NCBI GenBank assembly: GCA_030641485.1
Contig: DAOWHJ010000033.1
Span: 1-15,927 of the forward strand
Direction of reading: 5' to 3'
Source of the DNA: Pseudomonadota bacterium
Lineage (GTDB): Bacteria > Desulfobacterota > Anaeroferrophillalia > Anaeroferrophillales > Tharpellaceae
Length of the DNA: 15,927 nucleotides
Shown: piece by piece, positions 1-6,029 of the stretch
How positions within the stretch are numbered: the stretch's first letter is position 1
Layout of the letters: every line of letters starts with the position of its first letter
Position numbers and translations under genes: made by a program
Notes under the pieces: model-generated
The model's database searches: none
Seen by the model: the letters and a program-made list of their open reading frames with translations, nothing else
What the model was told of the DNA's origin: nothing

Positions 1-1104
1 AAGGCCCGTCATATCTTGATTAAAGTTGCCCCCGAGGCGGCGGAGGCCGAAGTTGAGGCTGCTCGTAAGCAAATCCTTGCGATTCTTGATAAGGAAAAAT
101 CCGGTGCCGATTTCGCAGAACTCGCAAAAGAGTTCTCGCAGGGGCCGTCAAATTCGATGGGTGGCGATCTGGGCTGGTTTAAGCGTGGCTCTATGGTGAA
201 AGAGTTTGAGGATGTGGCGTTTGCTTTGAAGCCGGGACAGGTTAGTGAACCGGTGAAAACTCGTTTTGGCTTTCATCTGATTAAAACTGAAGATTATAAG
301 CCGAACCGGACCAAGGAGCTGGCTGAGGTTAAATCGGGAATTGAAAAAGGCCTACGTATCGGAGCGTACCCGGCACTTCTAGAAAAACGAGTTGGTGAAT
401 TAAGCTCGGCTCTGGCATCTGTGAGTGACAGTAAGGAGTTTGTTGCAGCCCTTCGCAAACTTGATGGACTTGTTGTTGAAACCGACCTTTTTAAACTCCA
501 GGATGGGATTGTTCCCAATATCGGTCGGGACCCGGCCCTGTTAGCGGAGATTTTTAAAACCCCGGTCAATCAAAGTGCGAAAATTGTCAATCCTTCTCGC
601 AATAGCTACTATTTTATGGTTACCGATTTAAAGGCGAGTTATCTGCCTGAATTAGCTGAGGTCAGAGCTGGTGTTGAGAAGTCGTATCGCCTTGAACTGG
701 CTCGAGCAGAGGTTAAAAAAATCAGTGAGAATGCGGCCTCTGAACTTGAAGAGGGTAAAACTCTGAATGAAGTTGCAAAAGGGCTTGGTCTTGAGCTTGT
801 AGATAGTGGTTACTTTGTTCGTGGTCGGGGGGTGATTCCGAAGCTTGGTAATGACCCAGCGCTTAGCCAGCAGCTTTTTGTCTTGAATGAGGGGCAGGTT
901 ACTAGAGCTCTGCAACATAATGATGCCTATTTTTTCGCCCGTTTGCAGGGCCGCCGGCTTGAGCTTGGGGATGAGGGCGATAAGTTACGTCTTGAAACCC
1001 GCCAGCAGTTGTTGCAATATAAGCAATTTCGGGTGATGCGAGAGTATGTTCAGGCTTTACGCTTGGAGTCTGAAATCAAGGTTATGGCCGGAGTGCTAGA
1101 GTAA
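1..1104 (+). CDS. ppiD: PpiD/SurA-like peptidyl-prolyl cis-trans isomerase, 5'-truncated by the window edge
   Basis: The gene enters the window already in frame: reading starts at base 1 with KARHILIKV, and the RHILI core is the first strand of a parvulin (PpiC) domain. About 367 residues are visible and the true start lies upstream. Residues 2 to about 98 form a complete parvulin domain, with the F-A-E-L-A-K-E-F-S stretch, GGDLGWF and the closing F-G-F-H-L-I-K. The remaining 270 residues are charged and helical, with what looks like a second, degenerate parvulin-type segment near residues 180-320. This is the layout of PpiD, a periplasmic folding helper anchored by one N-terminal helix, rather than of SurA, which has two clear parvulin domains. 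The membrane anchor is not visible, so PpiD and a soluble PrsA/SurA-like protein cannot be separated fully. The stop codon is TAA, followed after 13 bases by the tRNA promoter. Confidence 0.85.
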   Translation, partial: KARHILIKVAPEAAEAEVEAARKQILAILDKEKSGADFAELAKEFSQGPSNSMGGDLGWFKRGSMVKEFEDVAFALKPGQVSEPVKTRFGFHLIKTEDYKPNRTKELAEVKSGIEKGLRIGAYPALLEKRVGELSSALASVSDSKEFVAALRKLDGLVVETDLFKLQDGIVPNIGRDPALLAEIFKTPVNQSAKIVNPSRNSYYFMVTDLKASYLPELAEVRAGVEKSYRLELARAEVKKISENAASELEEGKTLNEVAKGLGLELVDSGYFVRGRGVIPKLGNDPALSQQLFVLNEGQVTRALQHNDAYFFARLQGRRLELGDEGDKLRLETRQQLLQYKQFRVMREYVQALRLESEIKVMAGVLE

Positions 1105-1117
1105 GCCGAAAAAAAGA

Positions 1118-1146
1118 TTGACAGTGATAAATGAGCATGCTATCTA
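1118..1146 (+). promoter_or_regulatory. sigma-70 promoter of the tRNA-Ala gene
   Basis: A perfect -35 box TTGACA (1118-1123) is followed by a 17-base spacer and a -10 like TATCTA (1141-1146). The next bases, GGCCGCTC, form a GC-rich discriminator typical of growth-rate controlled stable-RNA promoters. The predicted start of transcription is near 1153, about 16 bases before the mature tRNA 5' end. The -10 box is weak (TAT conserved only). Confidence 0.7.
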
Positions 1147-1168
1147 GGCCGCTCAATTTTGGTGTGAT

Positions 1169-1244
1169 GGGGCTGTAGCTCAGCTGGGAGAGCGCTTGTC
1201 TGGCAGACAAGAGGTCGACGGTTCGATCCCGTTCAGCTCCACCA
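1169..1244 (+). tRNA. tRNA-Ala, anticodon GGC
   Basis: A 76-nt cloverleaf with encoded CCA. The acceptor arm GGGGCTG pairs with CAGCTCC (one G-U). The D-stem is GCTC/GAGC. The anticodon stem CTTGT/ACAAG encloses the loop CTGGCAG, giving anticodon GGC, which reads alanine codon GCC and possibly GCU. The T-arm carries the standard TTCGATC loop. The gene has its own promoter and a strong terminator, so it is a single-tRNA transcription unit. Confidence 0.96.
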
Positions 1245-1252
1245 AAGCTTAT

Positions 1253-1293
1253 AAAAGCAGGTATCTGTGTTCAGCGCAGATACCTGCTTTTTT
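1253..1293 (+). terminator. Rho-independent terminator of tRNA-Ala
   Basis: A 17-bp stem (1253-1269 with 1275-1291, one G-U pair) encloses the five-base loop TTCAG and ends in a run of six T at 1288-1293. It starts eight bases after the tRNA CCA end. Confidence 0.93.
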
Positions 1294-1296
1294 GTT

Positions 1297-1312
1297 TGGC
1301 ACAAAAGGTGCA
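1297..1312 (+). promoter_or_regulatory. candidate sigma-54 (RpoN) promoter for the small HTH gene
   Basis: TGGCAC, five bases (AAAAG), then GTGCA. This matches the RpoN consensus TGGCAC-N5-TTGCA at all but one defined position, with the invariant GG (1298-1299) and GC (1310-1311) ten bases apart. The start of transcription would fall near 1323, about 65 bases before the HTH start codon. Enhancer sites for an activator would have to lie in or before the tRNA gene; none was identified. Confidence 0.5.
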
Positions 1313-1387
1313 AGCGAACTGCAGCTTACGTATTTCAGCAGTAAAAGTTTAGGTAGAGAGGTCTTTCTGCTTTACTTTAAGGAGAAC

Positions 1388-1603
1388 ATGATGAAGATTA
1401 TGAAAGATAGTGTGAAAAAAAGATCTAAGAGCAAGGAGATTGGCAGTATTGAGGTCGCAGAGCTTTTAGATACAAGCCCTGACAACGTTAATTACATGGC
1501 GCGAAAAGGGATTTTACCCGGGTATAAAGAGCGCAAGTTCTGGCGTTTTGATAAGCGTGCCGTCTTGCGTTGGGTGCGGTTGCAAAAATTGGTAGAGGTG
1601 TAA
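1388..1603 (+). CDS. small helix-turn-helix DNA-binding protein (MerR/excisionase-like fold)
   Basis: A 71-residue basic protein. The open frame extends upstream through the tRNA gene, but the ATG at 1388 is preceded by AAGGAG six bases away, which fixes the start. Residues 1-17 are a lysine-rich tail. Residues 18-65 match the single winged-HTH layout of the helix_turn_helix_17 / MerR-like group: IEVAELLDTSPDNVNYMARK as helix-turn-helix, then G-I-L-P-G, then a wing with K-F-W-R-F and a closing helix R-A-V-L-R-W-V. Family members include phage excisionases, AlpA-type regulators and small chromosomal regulators. No integrase or att duplication is visible, so a stand-alone regulator is more likely than a mobile-element factor. 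It lies upstream of the paired palindromes and the ACSM-like ligase, and it might bind them, which is inference only. Confidence 0.75.
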   Translation: MMKIMKDSVKKRSKSKEIGSIEVAELLDTSPDNVNYMARKGILPGYKERKFWRFDKRAVLRWVRLQKLVEV

Positions 1604-1662
1604 GGGTATAAGGGCGGTATATCTCTGGTGGTAAGTTTATGACCACGTTGGGTGATTTTTAT

Positions 1663-1680
1663 CCAGTTAACGTTAACTGG
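1663..1680 (+). promoter_or_regulatory. perfect 18-bp palindromic operator, box 1
   Basis: CCAGTTAACGTTAACTGG is a perfect dyad centred between 1671 and 1672. A near copy lies 69 bp downstream. Two such sites upstream of an acyl-CoA synthetase gene are typical of dimeric repressors or activators of acid catabolism (TetR, GntR or MerR type). The regulator cannot be named from sequence. Confidence 0.65.
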
Positions 1681-1684
1681 GACA

Positions 1685-1725
1685 CCGGCTCTTTTTGAGC
1701 TTTGTCAGCCGCGGCCAATTTTTTT
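1685..1725 (+). terminator. possible terminator of the HTH gene between the two operator boxes
   Basis: CCGGCT (1685-1690) can pair with AGCCGCGG (1707-1714) with one bulged C. A smaller CTC-TTTTT-GAG hairpin sits inside, and TTTTTTT (1719-1725) follows. It would end the HTH transcript and insulate the ligase gene. The stem is short and has a large internal loop. Confidence 0.35.
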
Positions 1726-1731
1726 ATTTTG

Positions 1732-1749
1732 CCAGCTGACGTTAACTGT
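1732..1749 (+). promoter_or_regulatory. palindromic operator, box 2
   Basis: CCAGCTGACGTTAACTGT matches box 1 at 15 of 18 positions and keeps an intact right half-site (GTTAACTG). It ends six bases before a TTGACA hexamer (1756-1761), a position at which a bound protein could block or contact RNA polymerase. Confidence 0.6.
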
Positions 1750-1776
1750 TTTTTGTTGACAAAGTAGGAGCTCCTG

Positions 1777-1805
1777 TTGTATGGGGAGACGCGTTTTGAT
1801 ATAAA
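1777..1805 (+). promoter_or_regulatory. candidate promoter of the ACSM-like ligase gene
   Basis: TTGTAT (1777-1782), a 17-base spacer, then TATAAA (1800-1805), which is 5 of 6 to the -10 consensus. An alternative uses the perfect TTGACA at 1756-1761 with TATGGG at 1780-1785 (18-base spacer). Both lie just downstream of operator box 2. The transcript would have a leader of about 100-120 bases. Confidence 0.35.
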
Positions 1806-1911
1806 GCTGTTTTATATGTGGTTTTGTGTGAAACGGTTGATGATGTTTTCGCAGTAAATATGTCGGAATTTCAAGTTAAAGTAGAGTAATAAAAAAAGGA
1901 GTAAGACGACT

Positions 1912-3597
1912 ATGCAGCTGACTACCCCGTACGATAACGTTCCTGTAAATCTCGATGGTCCGAATATGAAGGACTATGACGACGTTAAGAAAAATTTTAA
2001 GTTCGATATTCCGGAGTTCTTCAACTTCGGTTTTGATGTAGTTGATAAGTGGGCTGAAGATCGGACCAAATTGGCTATGGTCTGGGCCAGTACCGACTTG
2101 AGTGATATCCGCAAATACAGCTTTTTTGACATGAAATGTCTGGGTAATAAATTTGCTAATATTCTGAAACAGAAAGGCCTCAAGAAAGGTGACCGGGTTT
2201 TCGTTATGGTGCCGCGAGTTGTTGAGTGGTATGCCGTAATGTTGGGTACCGCTAAACTTGGGGTCGTGCCGATGCCAGCGCCAAACATTCTTACACCTCA
2301 CGATTGTGAGTATCGGGTCCAGCAGTCAGATGCTGTAGCGGCGATCATGTGGCATGAAAATGTCTCTAAGATTGACGAAGTTCGCAGTGCTTGTCCGACC
2401 TTGAAGAACTTTATCAGTATTGGTGAGAGCAAAGACGGATGGGATGACTACGGTACTCTGATGGATGAAGCTTCAGCCAAACTTTCCCGTGATGACGTTG
2501 AAGCGACCAAGTCTGGCGATCAACTGTTAATCTACTTTACTTCGGGGACCACCAAATTTCCGAAAATGGTCGCCCACACCCACGCTTCCTATGGTATTGG
2601 TCATATCGTTACGGCCAAATTCTGGCAGGATCTGAAACCGACTGATTTGCACTGGACCCTCTCCGATACCGGCTGGGCTAAAGCCGGTTGGGGTAAAATT
2701 TATGGTCAGTGGCAGATTGGTGCCGCAGTTATGGTTCACAATGCTGCTGGTCGCTTTGATGCTAAAACCCACTTAAAGATTATTGAAACTTGCGGAGTCA
2801 CCACCTTCTGTGCCCCGCCGACCGCCTACCGGATGTTGATTCTTGAGGATCTCTCACAGTTTGATTTGACTGGTCTGCGCCACTCCCTGGCTGCTGGTGA
2901 GCCTTTGAATCCTGAGATCATCAAGGTCTGGAAAGAGGTTACCGGTACGACTATTTATGATGGCTTCGGTCAGACCGAGTCGGTCAATATGATTGCTAAC
3001 TATCCCTGCATGGAAATTAAGTTCGGTTCTATGGGTAAGCCAACCCCGGGTTTTGATATTCATCTGATTGATGATGATGGCAAGCCGGTTGGTTGTAATG
3101 AAGAAGGTCATATTGCGGTTAAGATTAGACCTGAAGCTCCGGTTGGTCTCTGTACCGAGTACTGGCGTAATGAGGAAGCTACCAACGAAGCTTTTGCTGG
3201 TGATTGGTATTATACCGGAGATAAGGCGACCGTTGATGAAGAGGGTTATTACTGGTTTGTCGGTCGTTCCGATGATGTCATCAAGGCTTCGGGCTATCGC
3301 ATTGGGCCATTCGAAGTTGAGAGTGCCTTGCAAAGCCACCCGGCTGTCGCCGAGAGTGCCGTAGTTGGTTCTCCGGATGAGCTTCGTGGAACCATCGTTA
3401 AGGCTTTTATCATTCTGGCTCCTGGCTTTGAAGGTTCTGATGAACTTATCAAGGAGATTCAGAATTTTGTCAAGAAAGAGACCGCTCCTTATAAGTATCC
3501 ACGTGAAATTGAGTTCTTAAAAGAGCTCCCCAAGACTGTATCTGGTAAAATTCGCCGGGTTGAGTTGCGGAAGATGGAAGAAGAGAAGAAAGCATAG
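1912..3597 (+). CDS. AMP-forming acyl-CoA synthetase, ACSM (medium-chain) subfamily
   Basis: A 561-residue full-length cytosolic ligase that activates a carboxylic acid to its acyl-CoA via an acyl-adenylate. AAGGAG lies ten bases before the ATG. The adenylation core is intact: ATP loop TSGTTKFPK (residues 210-218), YDGFGQTES (349-357), YTGD with the ribose-binding Asp (D437), and the hinge region GRSDDVIKASGYR (451-463). The small C-terminal domain ends with S-G-K-I-R-R, K546 being the catalytic lysine of adenylation. The long, Phe-rich N-terminus (DIPEFFNFGFDVVDKWA) and the TSGTTKFPKM loop are typical of the ACSM group and its bacterial relatives, which act on medium-chain, branched or aromatic acids. 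The exact acid cannot be read from sequence. The gene stands alone, with two palindromic operator boxes upstream and its own terminator, so it is probably induced by its substrate or product. Confidence 0.9.
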   Translation: MQLTTPYDNVPVNLDGPNMKDYDDVKKNFKFDIPEFFNFGFDVVDKWAEDRTKLAMVWASTDLSDIRKYSFFDMKCLGNKFANILKQKGLKKGDRVFVMVPRVVEWYAVMLGTAKLGVVPMPAPNILTPHDCEYRVQQSDAVAAIMWHENVSKIDEVRSACPTLKNFISIGESKDGWDDYGTLMDEASAKLSRDDVEATKSGDQLLIYFTSGTTKFPKMVAHTHASYGIGHIVTAKFWQDLKPTDLHWTLSDTGWAKAGWGKIYGQWQIGAAVMVHNAAGRFDAKTHLKIIETCGVTTFCAPPTAYRMLILEDLSQFDLTGLRHSLAAGEPLNPEIIKVWKEVTGTTIYDGFGQTESVNMIANYPCMEIKFGSMGKPTPGFDIHLIDDDGKPVGCNEEGHIAVKIRPEAPVGLCTEYWRNEEATNEAFAGDWYYTGDKATVDEEGYYWFVGRSDDVIKASGYRIGPFEVESALQSHPAVAESAVVGSPDELRGTIVKAFIILAPGFEGSDELIKEIQNFVKKETAPYKYPREIEFLKELPKTVSGKIRRVELRKMEEEKKA

Positions 3598-3612
3598 TGG
3601 TTTTTTGATTTT

Positions 3613-3639
3613 GGGGAGGCGAAACGCCTCCCCATTTTT
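3613..3639 (+). terminator. Rho-independent terminator after the ACSM-like ligase
   Basis: A perfect 9-bp stem GGGGAGGCG/CGCCTCCCC with an AAA loop, followed by ATTTTTA. A second small hairpin ACATCT/AGATGT (3640-3658) follows directly. It overlaps the region where the next gene's promoter should lie; a weak TGTAAA (3645-3650) and TATATT (3667-3672) pair is present there. Confidence 0.92.
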
Positions 3640-3708
3640 ACATCTGTAAATTAGATGTTTTAACTTTATATTACGCTGTTGATAGAGAGATTTATAAGGA
3701 GAATTCGG

Positions 3709-5391
3709 GTGAGTAATAAACCGCAATTTGAACTTGGAAATGTTACAATAGGTCAGCTTATTGATACTGTTGCTGATCAGTTTGGCGATAACAAAGCTTT
3801 GGATTTTAATCAGCTTGGCATTAGCTACACCTACAATGAACTCAATGAGGTTTGTAATAAGGTTGCCAAAGGTTTTATGGCGCTCGGGGTTGAGCGTGGC
3901 GAGCATGTTGCGATCTGGGCCAATAACGTGGCCGAGTGGGTCTATTCCCAGTTCGGTCTGCCGAAAATGGGTGCGGTCCTGGTTACTGTCAATACTGCCT
4001 ATCGCAGTTTTGAACTTGAATACCTGATGAAACAGTCCGAGTCCACGACGTTGGTCTTGATTGGTGGGGTCCGGGAAGCGGATGAGTATATCAAGGTTAT
4101 TAACGATGTCTGCCCTGAATTGAAAGATTGTAAGCCGGGTGAACTTAAGAGTGAAAAACTGCCTAATCTGAAAAATGTTATCTATATCGGTGAAGGGACA
4201 CTTCCGGGAGCCTACGGCTGGGAAGATGTTTTGGCCATGGGTGAGAAAGTCATTGATGATGAGCTTAAAGTTCGTCTTGCAAGTTGCCAACCTGAAGATG
4301 TTGTCAATATGCAGTACACCTCTGGAACCACCGGTTTTCCGAAAGGGGTTATGCTGAGTCATACCAATCTTATCGGCAATGCTTATAGTATGGCCGAGTG
4401 CATGAACTTGACTGCGGATGACTGTACTTGTATCCCGGTACCGATGTTTCACTGCTTTGGCTGTGTCATCGGTAACCTCTGTTGTGTGGTATCCGGGGCG
4501 ACAATGGCACCGGTTTTGGCCTTTGATCCGGTTGCGGTTATGGAGGCAGTTGATGCCTGCAAAGCTACTGCTCTTCTCGGGGTCCCGACAATGTTTATCG
4601 CCGAACTTGAGGAGATGGGCAAGAATAAGTACGATACCTCGCATTTGCGCACCGGAGTTATGGCCGGTTCCCCCTGCCCGATTGAGGTTATGAAACAGGT
4701 TGTTGGGGTCATGGGTGCCAGTGAAATGTGTATTACCTACGGTCAGACTGAGGCCTCTCCAGGGATCACCATGACCCGGGTGACCGACCCGCTTGAGTTG
4801 CGGGTTACTACCGTGGGCCGGGCTCTGCCCAATGTTGAGGTCATGATTATTGATCCTGATACCGGTAAGGAGATGGAGCGCGGTCAGCAGGGTGAGCTGA
4901 TTAGTCGGGGCTACCATGTTATGAAGGGTTACTACCAAATGGAAGAGGCGACTGCCAATACCATAGATAGTGACGGCTGGCTCCATACTCGTGATCTTGC
5001 CGAGATGGATGCCGAGGGTAACTGTAAAATTACCGGGCGTATGGGTGATATGATTATCCGCGGGGGTGAGAATATCTACCCGCGTGAAATCGAGGAATAT
5101 CTCTATACCAACGACAAGATAAAAGATGTTCAGGTCGTCGGCGTACCCAGTATCAAATATGGTGAAGAGGTTGTTGCTTATGTACAGTTGGTCTCTGGAG
5201 CCAGTACTGATGAAGCCGAGCTCAAGGCCTTTTGTAAAGGCAAGATCGCCTTTCACAAGACTCCGGCTTTCTTCATGTTCATTGATGAGTATCCGGTTAC
5301 CGCAAGTGGCAAGATTCAGAAATACAAACTGCGCGACATGGCAACCGCAACCCTGGGGCGTGAGGATGACGCCAAGGTTGAAACAGCTTAA
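3709..5391 (+). CDS. AMP-forming acyl-CoA ligase, ACSF2/FadD-like subfamily
   Basis: A 560-residue cytosolic ligase. The GTG at 3709 has AAGGAG seven bases upstream; an in-frame ATG at 3679 has no ribosome site and was rejected. Core motifs: ATP loop TSGTTGFPKG (204-213), YGQTE (344-348), LHTRD with the ribose-binding D429, G-R-M-G-D-M-I-I-R-G-G-E-N-I-Y-P (443-458), and catalytic K535 in S-G-K-I-Q-K-Y-K-L-R. The G-G-E-N-I-Y-P-R-E-I-E and A-F-C-K-G-K-I-A segments are characteristic of the ACSF2/YngI group, which activates short- to medium-chain or long-chain fatty acids. One oddity is that the usual T-G-D of motif A7 reads T-R-D (R428). It differs clearly from the preceding ligase (a different subfamily), so this is not a recent duplication. 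It has its own terminator and shows no operator like the palindromes before the first ligase. Confidence 0.9.
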   Translation: MSNKPQFELGNVTIGQLIDTVADQFGDNKALDFNQLGISYTYNELNEVCNKVAKGFMALGVERGEHVAIWANNVAEWVYSQFGLPKMGAVLVTVNTAYRSFELEYLMKQSESTTLVLIGGVREADEYIKVINDVCPELKDCKPGELKSEKLPNLKNVIYIGEGTLPGAYGWEDVLAMGEKVIDDELKVRLASCQPEDVVNMQYTSGTTGFPKGVMLSHTNLIGNAYSMAECMNLTADDCTCIPVPMFHCFGCVIGNLCCVVSGATMAPVLAFDPVAVMEAVDACKATALLGVPTMFIAELEEMGKNKYDTSHLRTGVMAGSPCPIEVMKQVVGVMGASEMCITYGQTEASPGITMTRVTDPLELRVTTVGRALPNVEVMIIDPDTGKEMERGQQGELISRGYHVMKGYYQMEEATANTIDSDGWLHTRDLAEMDAEGNCKITGRMGDMIIRGGENIYPREIEEYLYTNDKIKDVQVVGVPSIKYGEEVVAYVQLVSGASTDEAELKAFCKGKIAFHKTPAFFMFIDEYPVTASGKIQKYKLRDMATATLGREDDAKVETA

Positions 5392-5400
5392 AGTGCTTTT

Positions 5401-5448
5401 CGCAGAGGCGATCACCTTTAGTGGCCGCCTCTGCGGTATTTAGTTTTT
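5401..5448 (+). terminator. terminator after the ACSF2-like ligase
   Basis: A 10-bp perfect stem CGCAGAGGCG (5401-5410) pairs with CGCCTCTGCG (5426-5435). An inner CAC/GTG extension is possible, and TATTTAGTTTTT follows. The T-tract is interrupted, so its strength is uncertain. Confidence 0.75.
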
Positions 5449-5774
5449 CGTTAGTTAACTTTTTTATTTACGAAACCGGAGGGGGGCTGCAGTCGTAAAC
5501 TGTTAGAAAATTGTAATTTGATCTGGATTCAGATTGCAATCATTAGTTGTATGGTTGGGCATAGCTCTTTTTTAAGTTATGTCTGTCGGTGATCTTGATT
5601 GAGGTGTCTGAATACTTGAAATCAGTAATGATGTTTGAGCTTAATTCTCTTTTTAATACGAAATATTATTTTTTTTCTAAAAAAGTTGTGGGTTCTAAAT
5701 TGTATTGCTTTCATGGTATTACCGATCTCAAGGTTATATTTTTATTGACTTAATTACTTAGGAGGAAAAAGTCG
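5449..5774. other. intergenic upstream region of the symporter operon
   Basis: No gene is apparent in about 325 AT-rich bases. It holds AGTTAACT (5453-5460), which resembles a half of the palindromic operator at 1663, and an inverted repeat TTTACGA (5467-5473) / TCGTAAA (5493-5499) around a G-rich loop. TATATT at 5735-5740 could be a -10 box, but no convincing -35 box stands at the right distance. No sigma-54 element with correct spacing was found; two GG/GC pairs are one base too close. Confidence 0.4.
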
Positions 5775-6029
5775 ATGAGTGCTTATAAAAAGGAGTGTTG
5801 GTTCACTCTGTTCTGTTTTCTAGGAACGATCTTACTGACCAATATTTTCCCGCTGTATTTCATGTTTCCGGGAGTTACCGAAGGTTATATCATGGGTTTT
5901 CCGACCCACTACTTTCTCAGCCTGTTCTTCGGCTGGATCGTTCTGATCCCTTTCTACTGGTTCTACATGAACGTTAGTGAAAACATTGATCGTGAAATTG
6001 AAGCGAGTAGTCAGGGAGGGGATAAATAA
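5775..6029 (+). CDS. small two-helix subunit of a sodium:solute symporter (DUF4212/DUF485-like)
   Basis: An 84-residue membrane protein with AGGAGG nine bases before the ATG. Two hydrophobic helices are visible, about residues 9-30 and 44-67, joined by a loop containing the G-F-P motif seen in DUF4212 small subunits. A charged C-terminal tail (E-N-I-D-R-E-I-E) follows. Such proteins are encoded directly before large SSS-family symporters and are thought to be accessory subunits. Here the stop codon overlaps the next start by one base (TAATG), so the two are translationally coupled. The assignment rests on size, topology and neighbour; DUF485 is the alternative family. Confidence 0.7.
   Translation: MSAYKKECWFTLFCFLGTILLTNIFPLYFMFPGVTEGYIMGFPTHYFLSLFFGWIVLIPFYWFYMNVSENIDREIEASSQGGDK

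Noticed and set aside
1196..1387. Coding extension of the HTH gene upstream into the tRNA and its terminator
   Set aside because: The frame is open by chance; the tRNA, terminator and a good AAGGAG-ATG at 1388 show that translation starts later.
1169..1603. tRNA-Ala plus excisionase-like HTH as a mobile-element integration site
   Set aside because: There is no integrase, no phage genes, and no second copy of the tRNA 3' end in the window. The tRNA is complete with its own terminator.
1628..1660. GTGGT/ACCAC hairpin after the HTH gene as its terminator
   Set aside because: The stem is only five base pairs, the loop is nine bases, and the T-run starts too far downstream.
3517..5415. Long minus-strand open frame (632 codons) opposite the second ligase
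   Set aside because: It lies almost wholly antisense to a gene with all adenylation motifs, its translation has no family pattern, and it arises from the codon bias of the plus-strand gene.
5520..5575. Sigma-54-like GG/GC pairs upstream of the symporter operon
   Set aside because: Spacing is nine bases rather than ten in both cases, which RpoN does not tolerate well.
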